Source: Cyanobacterium sp. T60_A2020_053
GTDB taxonomy: Bacteria; Cyanobacteriota; Cyanobacteriia; Cyanobacteriales; Cyanobacteriaceae
Length of the DNA stretch: 64,000 nt
Direction of reading: 5' to 3'
NCBI GenBank assembly: GCA_015272165.1
Contig: JACYMF010000030.1
Coordinates: 27,599-91,598, forward strand
Positions within the stretch are counted from its first letter, which is position 1; each line of letters starts with the position of its first letter. A program made the position numbers and the translations under genes. Shown here piece after piece: positions 56,831 through 64,000 of this stretch. The notes under the pieces were generated by a model. That model made no database searches and was not told the origin of the DNA. It saw only the letters and a list, made by a program, of their open reading frames with translations.

Positions 56831-58021
56831 TTAATGCCAAGTGGTAGTGCGCCGTTGTTGTAGAATAAGACTATAAACCATAACAGTTTGTTGGGCAAGT
56901 TTAGACCAGTGAAAACGATGTTTAACATCATCATAGGCATTTTGTACTAACATTTGAGCATACTCAGGATTATTTAACACCTCTAAAATGCCCCAAGCGA
57001 GGGAATGACAGTCATTAGCATAGGTAGTAATGCCGGTTTTGCCATGTTGCACCACCTCTGGTAATCCCCCCGTGTCAGACACCACCACAGGCACTTTTGA
57101 GGCAAAACTTTCCAGCACCACAATGCCAAAAGGCTCATAAAGACTGGGAAACACGGCGCAATCCGCCACGGTTTGAAACTTATCGAGGTCATCATCGGAC
57201 ATGAATCCAGTAAAATAACATCGATCCCAAATACCTAATCTTCCCGCTTGGGCTTTCATAGTATCAGTATTACCACCACCGATGATGATAAATTTTACCT
57301 TGCCATGGGTTTGATGAAGGATGGAGGGCGCTGCATTTAATAACACCTGTACCCCTTTTTCATAGGTCATTCTACCGACATAATAGACAATTTTTTCTTC
57401 ATCATTAGCGAATCGACGGCGAAAAGTTTGATGGTCAAAATAGGGGGGATGTTTTTTCTTTTCCGCACGAATGCCATTATAAACTACGTCTATTTTATTT
57501 TCTGGACAGTTGAAAACTCGACGGATTTCCCCTCGCATATAGTTGCTACAGACAATCACGCGCCAAGCATTATAAATCAAATGATTTTCTTCTTGAAAAA
57601 TATAGGCTTGACTTTCGTTGTGAATACCATTATTTCTGCCATATTCCGTAGCGTGAATGGTTGCCACTAAAGGTATTTTGTAGCGAAATTTTAAGTTAAT
57701 GGCGCTTTGTGCCACCAGCCAATCATGGGCATGAATTAAATCAAATGTACCAATTTTATCAATGAGTTTTTCCCCCTGTCGATACATACTATCATTCATG
57801 TTTTTGACCCACTGAAAAAAGTGGTCATGGGGGGTGACGGGCGCTCGATAAACCCTAATACCCTCCACGGTTTCAGTGCGAGGGGCGCTACCAAATTCTA
57901 CTGTAATCAAGTGGATTTGATGATTGAGACGAACAATTTCAGGGTATAATTCTGCTACATGACGAGCGATACCTCCTACGATTCTTGGCGGAAATTCCCA
58001 TGCCAGTACCAGTATTTTCAC
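56831..58021 (-). CDS. Glycosyltransferase, family 4 (GT-B fold)
   Basis: 396 residues. MKILVLAWEFPPRIVGGIARHV is the classic opening of a glycogen/starch synthase-like GT4. HAHDWLVAQSAI, YNGIRAEKK, YVGRMTYEKGVQVLLNAAP and SLYEPFGIVVLESFASKVPV (E-x7-E for the donor sugar) follow. The acceptor is unknown; a cell-wall or storage glucan is possible. Single gene. Confidence 0.87.
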   Translation of the reverse strand: MKILVLAWEFPPRIVGGIARHVAELYPEIVRLNHQIHLITVEFGSAPRTETVEGIRVYRAPVTPHDHFFQWVKNMNDSMYRQGEKLIDKIGTFDLIHAHDWLVAQSAINLKFRYKIPLVATIHATEYGRNNGIHNESQAYIFQEENHLIYNAWRVIVCSNYMRGEIRRVFNCPENKIDVVYNGIRAEKKKHPPYFDHQTFRRRFANDEEKIVYYVGRMTYEKGVQVLLNAAPSILHQTHGKVKFIIIGGGNTDTMKAQAGRLGIWDRCYFTGFMSDDDLDKFQTVADCAVFPSLYEPFGIVVLESFASKVPVVVSDTGGLPEVVQHGKTGITTYANDCHSLAWGILEVLNNPEYAQMLVQNAYDDVKHRFHWSKLAQQTVMVYSLILQQRRTTTWH

Positions 58022-58127
58022 GTTATCCTTTCCTTGTCGATTGACTGTTCCCTATTATTATCGATTGTTTTATAATAATCAATTTTATTGAGAAGAACAA
58101 AAATTTTTATTATGCTTAAATCTTTGG

Positions 58128-58147
58128 CAAGGGGTTTAAACCCCTTG
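58128..58147. terminator. 20-bp perfect palindrome near the HtrA stop
   Basis: caaggggtttaaaccccttg, a perfect palindrome, 22 bp beyond the end of the HtrA gene on the minus strand. It could form an 8- to 10-bp hairpin. No T-run on the transcript side is evident, so the terminator role is uncertain. Confidence 0.5.
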
Positions 58148-58169
58148 TTAGACAATTATTGTGAATTAT

Positions 58170-59276
58170 TTAAGAATTTAATTGCGCGGTTTTGACTTTA
58201 ACATTTAGAGAATTTTCTCCCCTCAGTAAAGATAAACCAAGATCATGATTAATTCCCACTTTTTCTACCAACTGTTGTAACTCCCCAGCGCCCTTCAACG
58301 GCAAATTGTTAACTTTAGTGATCACATCTCCCCGCCTAATACCAGCTTTCTGCGCCGGAGTATTATTAAACACTTGTACCACTAAAACCCCTTGTACTTC
58401 AGGAAGAAGAAAAGCAGAATTAGGGTCTTCATTATTGAGGCGCGCCAAATCGGGGGTAATATCCACCATCTGAATGCCAATGTAAGGATGAGGCACTTCC
58501 CGCCCTAATGCCAACACGGGTTGTAATTCCTTCGCCCTATTAATAGGAATGGCAAAACCGATACCCATCGCATCCGCACGAATAGCGGTATTAATACCAA
58601 TTACCTCCCCATCAGCATTCAGTAATGGGCCTCCTGAGTTACCGGGATTAATGGCCGCATCAGTTTGTAAAAAATCAATTCTTTTATCGCTAATACCCAC
58701 CTCTGCCGCCGAACGATGTAAGGTGCTAATAATACCCAAAGTAACAGTATTGTCTAATCCCACAGGATTTCCCACCGCAATAGCCCAGTCTCCTACCCTA
58801 ACTTGGTCAGAATCACCGAGGGGCGCTGTAGGCAATAAATTACCGTCTGAATCAATTTTTACCACCGCCAAATCAGTAATTTGATCCGTGCCAGTAACTT
58901 GCCCTGTAAACCTTCTCCCATCCTTCAGAGTAACCGTTACCTTATCTGCACCACTTACCACATGAGCATTAGTAAGAATATAACCATCACTATCTACAAT
59001 AAAACCAGAACCTTGTCCCGCAATTTTTTTTGGTGGTGACATTCCACCCCCAAAGGGATCATCAAAAAATGGGTTAAAAAAGGGGTCTAGTTCACGATTA
59101 ACAGTTTTTTCTGTGTCAATGCGCACCACCGCCGAACCAGTTTTATCAATAGCTTGAGCCACAAAACTATCTTTGCCTAATTCCAGCGCCCCCACTCCGG
59201 TAGGAAAGAGAATAAGGATAGCTAATAAAAAGCTGAACAAACTATAAGTAAATTTTTTGATGTGATTCATATACAA
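58170..59276 (-). CDS. HtrA/Deg-type serine protease
   Basis: 368 residues. The signal peptide (about 1-30) ends near GVGALELG. Trypsin-like domain with the triad His in TNAHVVSGAD, Asp in DLAVVKID and Ser in GNSGGPLLN. One C-terminal PDZ domain (PYIGIQMVDITP to DVITKVNNLPL). It degrades or refolds damaged periplasmic or lumenal proteins. Cyanobacteria have three such genes (htrA, hhoA, hhoB); which this is cannot be told. The second Met (59270) is another possible start. Confidence 0.9.
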   Translation of the reverse strand: MYMNHIKKFTYSLFSFLLAILILFPTGVGALELGKDSFVAQAIDKTGSAVVRIDTEKTVNRELDPFFNPFFDDPFGGGMSPPKKIAGQGSGFIVDSDGYILTNAHVVSGADKVTVTLKDGRRFTGQVTGTDQITDLAVVKIDSDGNLLPTAPLGDSDQVRVGDWAIAVGNPVGLDNTVTLGIISTLHRSAAEVGISDKRIDFLQTDAAINPGNSGGPLLNADGEVIGINTAIRADAMGIGFAIPINRAKELQPVLALGREVPHPYIGIQMVDITPDLARLNNEDPNSAFLLPEVQGVLVVQVFNNTPAQKAGIRRGDVITKVNNLPLKGAGELQQLVEKVGINHDLGLSLLRGENSLNVKVKTAQLNS

Positions 59277-59325
59277 ATAATTAACAATTATTCAAAAGCT
59301 CGAATCCCTGAGAGATTCAAAAACA

Positions 59326-59399
59326 CAGGACTGGGCGGAATCGAACCACCGGCCCGTCGCTTAGGAGGCGACTGCTCTATCCTACTGAGCTACAGCCCC
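59326..59399 (-). tRNA. trnR-CCT: tRNA-Arg, anticodon CCT
   Basis: 74 bases. Read on the minus strand: acceptor GGGGCTG, D-arm GCTCAGTAGGATAGAGC, anticodon stem-loop TCGCCTCCTAAGCGA giving CCT, and T-arm with GGTTCGATTCC. The seven-pair acceptor includes G-T pairs. The CCA end is not encoded. The anticodon reads AGG codons. Confidence 0.93.
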
Positions 59400-59556
59400 A
59401 AAACTTAATATATTTTAACAATTTTTATCAAACATGGAAACAAAAACTACTTCCTTCCTAAAGGAAAAGGGCAAGGGACAAAGGTAAATTTAAAAATAGC
59501 TTGAGTTACCGTGTTTCTTTGCTCACGTTTTAAAAGACGGGGTTTTAAAACCTTTA

Positions 59557-60234
59557 TTATTCGATTAAAAAAACCTTTTCAGCAACAATCAAAGAATGAT
59601 CATGATCATTTTTTGATTGGGGTAAAATCATATCCCAATGCCCTTCCGCAAAAATGAATAAATTACTCATCATGACAATACCAGTAAATAAAAATTGCCA
59701 TGGAGAAACCACAGAAAGAAAGAAAATTGCACCCAGATGAATAAAACAAGCAAGAAAGAAAGCCCTTGAATGTAAAGCAAAACCCGTTAAAAGATAACCA
59801 ATACTACTTAAAATTAACCAAAAACTACACAAATTTAATAGTAACCATCCCCAATGAAGCAGAATGGCAAAATCCGTAGCGCACACCCCCCCCACCATTA
59901 AAATAAGCCAAGCACACAACAACCACCGTAAGCCTTCCACCTTACTCCAACCGTAAGTTAAAACTAAGGTAATTCCAGCGCCCACCACCGTTAAAATAGT
60001 CCAAATAATCGCTTGATTCAGCCAACTAAGAGGAAAGAGATGGGCGCTGACAAAAATAACGCCACAAATAACCCCCCAAACCACCATACTTTGATCAATA
60101 CAAGTATAAAGTCCACAGAGAGGCAAAAACCATGGAGATTTGAACTGCCGACACTTCATTAACTGTAACTGTTCATCACTCAATGATAAACGTTTTAGTT
60201 GTAAAATCGGCTGTTGCGGTTTAAAAAATGACAT
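59557..60234 (-). CDS. Polytopic membrane protein, function unknown
   Basis: 225 residues with about six membrane spans starting near residue 52 (MVVWGVICGVIFVSAHLF). The soluble N-terminus has LKRLSLSDEQLQLMKCRQFK. No family is recognised. The C-terminal tail is acidic and has HDHSLIVAEKVFL. It may be a conserved cyanobacterial protein; nothing nearby gives a clue. Confidence 0.65.
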   Translation of the reverse strand: MSFFKPQQPILQLKRLSLSDEQLQLMKCRQFKSPWFLPLCGLYTCIDQSMVVWGVICGVIFVSAHLFPLSWLNQAIIWTILTVVGAGITLVLTYGWSKVEGLRWLLCAWLILMVGGVCATDFAILLHWGWLLLNLCSFWLILSSIGYLLTGFALHSRAFFLACFIHLGAIFFLSVVSPWQFLFTGIVMMSNLFIFAEGHWDMILPQSKNDHDHSLIVAEKVFLIE

Positions 60235-60366
60235 TATGAATAAAAAGAAATAGTTTTGTGAAAAATCGTTAACAAAAGTTAATACTATTTTAAAACAAAA
60301 ATCACTCCATTAATCAACAATTAAAAAAGCCCTCCCCTGTAACAAGGAAAGGCAAAACCAATAATT

Positions 60367-60624
60367 AGGGGTTGCTGAAAAAGTATTTTGGTGAGGGGAG
60401 GTGTCAGGCTTTGGGTGTCAGGTTTCAGGTGAAATGCTTATACATTAAAGAGTTAAGCCAAATCTTTATTTTTCATAAATTGCTTATTTGTATCAAAAAT
60501 TTTTGATTAGGGGATCAGAAATACAGATTCTTTGGCGAAAAAAGATTATTTTTGGCACTTTTTTTGAGTTTTATTGTGCTTAAACCTTTATTTGACAAGG
60601 GTTTTGATTTATTCAGCAAACCCT
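60367..60624. repeat. Repeat family M1, full copy H
   Basis: 258 bp, the best-preserved copy. Left end aggggttgctgaaaaagtat, right end ttgatttattcagcaaaccct, each flanked by aatt. The middle has gtgtcaggctttgggtgtca, tttatttttcataaattgct and tggcactttttttgag. Confidence 0.8.
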
Positions 60625-60639
60625 AATTAAAACTCGTAG

Positions 60640-60665
60640 GTTGGGTTAGCGAAGCGTAACCCAAC
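60640..60665. repeat. GTTGGGTT hairpin, copy 3
   Basis: gttgggtta (60640-60648) with taacccaac (60657-60665), loop gcgaagcg. Lies downstream of ndhD on its transcript and may help end it. Confidence 0.7.
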
Positions 60666-60748
60666 ATTAAACATTTTCCACAATTTCACCAAATTACCGA
60701 GCTTCCAGCCCAAAACACGTTTCACAAAAGCCCCATAATTATCAATTG

Positions 60749-62395
60749 TTAATTACTCTCAGCAAAATCAGCTACAAAACGAGTATTAGTGACAGCGATT
60801 TGTTCATAAGACTGACGAATTTCCGTATTAATAGCCACGGTTTTCACGTCATAAAGCTGAGTTGCCAACTTGGGATATAAACCAATACCGATAATCAGAA
60901 TTAAAAAAGAAACAGCGATAAAAATTTCTCTCGGTTTCGCATCCTCATATTTAGCAAACATAGGTAAAACGCAATTAGTACCAAAACACACCGCTTCATC
61001 ATTATCTGCATTAAAAGCATCCATAGATACATCCACATTACACATCAGAGTTTGATCCGAACTGTAAAACAACTGACGTAACATAGATAAAAGATAAATG
61101 GGAGTAAGAATTAAACCCACGGCACTTAAAATTACTGTTATCGTGCGGAAATTGCTACCGTAAACATCACTATTACTATAACCTACGAATACAGCCAACT
61201 CACTGACAAAACCACTCATCCCGGGTAAAGCCAGAGAAGCCATAGCGCCCATCGTGAATAAAGCAAAAACTTTTGGCATCACCTTACCAATATTACCCAT
61301 TTCATCGAAAAACATAGTACGAGTACGATCGTAAGTCACCCCAGCAAGGAAGAATAGCAAACCAGCAATCAAACCATGGGAAAGCATTTGTAACATCGCC
61401 CCACTGATACCCAAATCAGAAAAAGAAGCAATACCAATTAGCACAAAACCCATGTGAGACACGGAAGAATAAGCCAAACGACGCTTCATATTAGTTTGCC
61501 CAAAAGAAGCAAAACCGCCATAAATAATATTAACTACCCCTAAAATCACTAATAGAGGAGCAAAATAAGCATGGGCATCAGGTAATAAACCCAAATTGAG
61601 ACGAATTAAACCATAACCGCCCATTTTCAGCAATACACCTGCCAAAACCATTGATACGGGAGAAGATGCTTCCCCATGGGCATCAGGTAGCCAAGTATGA
61701 AGGGGAAAAACCGCTAGTTTGACACCAAAAGCTACCAACAAACCACCATAGAGTAACAATTCTAAACCTAAAGGATAATCCCTTAAGCCCAACTCCACCA
61801 TATCAAAAGTAATATCTCCAGCGCCCGTCAACGCCATACCTAAACCAGCGATGAGAATAAAAATAGAAGCTAAAGCAGTATATAAAAGAAACTTAGTGGC
61901 AGCATAACGACGTTTTTGCCCACCCCAAATAGAAATTAATAAATAAACAGGAACTAACTCAAGTTCCCACATAATAAATAATAAAAGAACATCTTGGGCA
62001 ACAAATACACCAATTTGCGCCGCATATAACCATAACATTAAAAAATAAAATAATTTCGGTTTACGATCCACCTGCCAAGCCGAAAGAATGGACAAAGTAG
62101 TCACAAAACCTGCTAATAACACCAAGGGCATGGATAAACCATCCACTGATACCGCCCAACTCAAACCAATTTCAGGAATCCAACTATATTTTTCTACTAA
62201 CTGTAAATCGGCATTGTTGATGTCGTAGTGTTGCCAAAATACATAACACATCAAGACAAAATCAGCGATGCCTACCCCTAACGCATACCATCTCAAAGTT
62301 TTGCCGTCTTTATCTGGAAAGAAAGGGATAAGTAAACTCGCCACCAGAGGGAGTGCGATCATTGCGGTGAGCCAAGGAAATTGAGCCGCTATCAT
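60749..62395 (-). CDS. ndhD: NAD(P)H-quinone oxidoreductase chain 4 (NdhD)
   Basis: 548 residues with about 14 membrane spans. The proton-pumping antiporter-like subunit of NDH-1. Landmarks: [36 protein letters not shown] with the key Glu, [19 protein letters not shown] with the Lys/His path, and [11 protein letters not shown]. Close to NdhD1 of the respiratory/cyclic complex; NdhD2-4 variants cannot be excluded. Other ndh genes are outside the window. Confidence 0.9.
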   Translation of the reverse strand: MIAAQFPWLTAMIALPLVASLLIPFFPDKDGKTLRWYALGVGIADFVLMCYVFWQHYDINNADLQLVEKYSWIPEIGLSWAVSVDGLSMPLVLLAGFVTTLSILSAWQVDRKPKLFYFLMLWLYAAQIGVFVAQDVLLLFIMWELELVPVYLLISIWGGQKRRYAATKFLLYTALASIFILIAGLGMALTGAGDITFDMVELGLRDYPLGLELLLYGGLLVAFGVKLAVFPLHTWLPDAHGEASSPVSMVLAGVLLKMGGYGLIRLNLGLLPDAHAYFAPLLVILGVVNIIYGGFASFGQTNMKRRLAYSSVSHMGFVLIGIASFSDLGISGAMLQMLSHGLIAGLLFFLAGVTYDRTRTMFFDEMGNIGKVMPKVFALFTMGAMASLALPGMSGFVSELAVFVGYSNSDVYGSNFRTITVILSAVGLILTPIYLLSMLRQLFYSSDQTLMCNVDVSMDAFNADNDEAVCFGTNCVLPMFAKYEDAKPREIFIAVSFLILIIGIGLYPKLATQLYDVKTVAINTEIRQSYEQIAVTNTRFVADFAESN

Positions 62396-62597
62396 ATATT
62401 TACTATCATTATTTTTTTATTAGTGAGTATATTTTACTATGACTAGGTAAAGTTTTGTTAATTTGTGTGAATAAGTATTTTTTGTGAAAGTGATTAAGAT
62501 TACTGAAGGAATGGACGATGGATAATTGACAATGGACAATGGACAATGGATAATTGACGGTGACGAGGCTTTAGAGTTATGTTAAATAGAAAATGAT

Positions 62598-63692
62598 ATG
62601 CAAGATAAATTAATGTTAATGATCCCGGGACCTACTCCAGTTCCGGAAAGAGTATTATTAGCGATGGCGCAACACCCCATCGGGCATCGTAGCGGTGACT
62701 TTAGTAAAATTATTGCCGAATTGAACGACAATTTAAAATGGTTACATCAAACCAGCAATGAGGTTTTAACCCTGTGTGTTTCAGGTACAGGGGCCATGGA
62801 AGCTGGTATTATTAATTTCCTCAGCGCCCGTGACTGTGTTTTAGTAGGGAATAATGGTAAGTTTGGAGAGCGCTGGGTAAAAATGAGCCGTAAATTTGGC
62901 TTAGAAGTAGAAGAAATTACCGCCGAATGGGGACAACCTTTAAACCCAGAAGACTTCAAAACAAGACTAGAAGCGGATACTGAGAAAAAAATCAAAGCTG
63001 TTATTATTACCCACTCGGAAACCTCCACGGGAGTATTAAATGACTTAGAAACCATTAATAAATACGTTAAAGCGCACGGCGAAGCATTGATTATAGTTGA
63101 TGCTGTCACCAGTTTAGGAGCGGTAAATGTTCCTATTGATGATTGGGGCTTAGATGTGGTGGCTTCTGGTTCCCAAAAAGGCTATATGATTCCTCCCGGT
63201 TTAGGTTTTATTGCTGTGAGTGACAAAGCATGGAAGGCTTATGAAACCGCCACTTTACCAAAATTCTACCTTGATTTAGCTTCTTATAAAAAAGCTAATG
63301 CTGAAAATAGTTCTCCTTTTACTCCTCCCATCAATTTAATGTTTGCCCTCCAAGCATCTTTACAGATGATGAAAGAGGAAGGATTAAGCAATATTTTTGC
63401 CCGTCATCAAGCCTTAACAACTCTCACCAGAACCAAAGTTAAAGAATTAGGATTACCTTTATTTGCTGAGGATGAGTGCGCTAGTTTAGCCATTACAGCC
63501 GTAGCGCCCGTCACCTATCAAGCGGAGGACATTCGCAAAGTTATGGCGAAAAAATATGACATTGCTTTAGCTGGTGGTCAAGATCATCTTAAAGGTAAAA
63601 TCTTCCGTATTGGTCACTTAGGCTTTGTCAGTGAAAGGGATGTTTTAACTGCTTTATCTTCTTTAGAAGCCACTTTAAAAGAATTAGCTTAG
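62598..63692 (+). CDS. Alanine-glyoxylate/serine-type aminotransferase
   Basis: 364 residues. MIPGPTPVPERVLLAMAQHP at the start, then SGTGAMEAGIINFLS, VDAVTSLGAVNVPIDDW (PLP Asp) and SGSQKGYMIPPGLGF with the Schiff-base Lys. Matches the cyanobacterial aminotransferase class V that is often mislabelled soluble hydrogenase 42-kDa subunit. It probably serves photorespiratory glycine or serine metabolism. Confidence 0.87.
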   Translation: MQDKLMLMIPGPTPVPERVLLAMAQHPIGHRSGDFSKIIAELNDNLKWLHQTSNEVLTLCVSGTGAMEAGIINFLSARDCVLVGNNGKFGERWVKMSRKFGLEVEEITAEWGQPLNPEDFKTRLEADTEKKIKAVIITHSETSTGVLNDLETINKYVKAHGEALIIVDAVTSLGAVNVPIDDWGLDVVASGSQKGYMIPPGLGFIAVSDKAWKAYETATLPKFYLDLASYKKANAENSSPFTPPINLMFALQASLQMMKEEGLSNIFARHQALTTLTRTKVKELGLPLFAEDECASLAITAVAPVTYQAEDIRKVMAKKYDIALAGGQDHLKGKIFRIGHLGFVSERDVLTALSSLEATLKELA

Positions 63693-63736
63693 TTTTATTA
63701 GACATTAGGTGAAGGGCAAGGGGCAAAGGTGAGTAG

Positions 63737-63860
63737 GTTTCAGGCTTCAGGTTGCAGGTTTCAGGTGTAATTTTCCAACCTAATACCCTATACCTGACAC
63801 CTTTACAGCTATGCTTAAAACTTTTGTTTTAAGATGGTTTTGATTTATTCAGCGAACCCT
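63737..63860. repeat. Repeat family M1, half copy I
   Basis: The block aggtttcaggcttcaggttg leads into cctgacacctttacagctat, then tgatttattcagcgaaccct, the usual right end, followed by aatt. The structure equals half copy B (12531-12661) in reverse orientation. Confidence 0.65.
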
Positions 63861-63924
63861 AATTAAAAATTGGTCATAACAACCTCAAAAATTAATAATT
63901 TTATCTTGAAATGTGAGTGAAAGA

Positions 63925-63974
63925 CCCCCGTTGAATTTCTCAACAAAAAAAATACCCACTGAAATCAACGGGGG
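63925..63974. promoter_or_regulatory. Long stem-loop at right end
   Basis: cccccgttgaatttc (63925-63939) pairs with gaaatcaacggggg (63961-63974) with one bulged A; the loop is 21 bases and A-rich. It may be a leader structure or terminator of a gene beyond the window. Confidence 0.55.
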
Positions 63975-64000
63975 ATGTAAACGAACCAACAAAAAAATCG

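Larger units (their letters stand above)
60235..60748. other. 514-base intergenic region with M1 and a hairpin
   Basis: It holds a full M1 copy (60367-60624) and the gttgggtta hairpin (60640-60665). The first 130 bases contain the short inverted words cctcccctgtaacaaggaaagg. No gene seen. The promoter of the membrane-protein gene should lie in 60235-60300. Confidence 0.5.
63693..64000. other. Intergenic region with M1 half copy and inverted repeat
   Basis: The M1 half copy covers 63737-63860; a further stem-loop is at 63925-63974. A gaagggcaaggggcaaagg tract is at 63711-63729. No gene seen; any feature at the right edge is cut off. Confidence 0.5.

Noticed and set aside
57428..57670. Plus-strand frame within the glycosyltransferase gene
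   Set aside because: Antisense shadow of a gene with complete GT4 motifs.

Overview
The window is a stretch of AT-rich cyanobacterial chromosome. The evidence is a set of phototroph genes: psbY, a beta-carotene hydroxylase of the CrtR type, a CpcT/CpeT bilin lyase, a Ycf36/CGLD27 protein, a phylloquinone-type methyltransferase (menG/ubiE), ndhD, a CRR7 protein and a UPF0367 protein. Codon use, low GC and many short repeats suggest a unicellular strain of the Cyanobacterium/Geminocystis kind; this assignment is inference.

Layout. 1-6.9 kb: partial eda, bilin lyase, cysteine/cystine lyase, a broken PIN toxin module, Ycf36, crtR and a sugar-binding lipoprotein. 6.9-8.5 kb: a decayed MNT/HEPN module, xisI-xisH and psbY. 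8.5-18 kb: mnmE, purN, a Ser/Thr kinase, two histidine kinases and an intein-split rtcB. 18-26 kb: a solo DndE-like gene, an SGNH hydrolase, DUF3153 and TPR-like proteins, an internally deleted insertion sequence, a methyltransferase, ffh and a Phd/PIN module. 26-44.6 kb: mostly core genes (menG, DUF445, a WecA-like transferase, moaE, gltD, a cyclophilin, ribD, clpB, a CPBP protease, an aldo/keto reductase, CRR7, a DUF39 protein, UPF0367, YchJ) plus one RelE module. 44.6-49.6 kb: a compact island holding a frameshifted PIN toxin with its antitoxin, a restriction enzyme, a cytosine methyltransferase and a large P-loop ATPase of unknown type. 49.7-64 kb: acnB, an ISAs1 remnant, an FkbM methyltransferase, pcrA/uvrD, a glycosyltransferase, an HtrA protease, tRNA-Arg(CCT), a membrane protein, ndhD and an aminotransferase.

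Three patterns stand out. (1) AGCGCCC/GGGCGCT, often in the longer form AGCGCCCNTCRCC, occurs throughout, in genes and between them, far above expectation, while the usual cyanobacterial HIP1 octamer was seen only twice. (2) Several miniature repeat families lie between genes, and their ends repeatedly supply or touch the stop codons of neighbouring genes. (3) Five toxin-antitoxin-like modules are present; in three the toxin is broken while its partner is intact. The restriction/ATPase island is bounded on one side by acnB and on the other by a degraded partial copy of the acnB 3' region, which suggests how it was acquired. All calls were made by reading the sequence; no database search was run.
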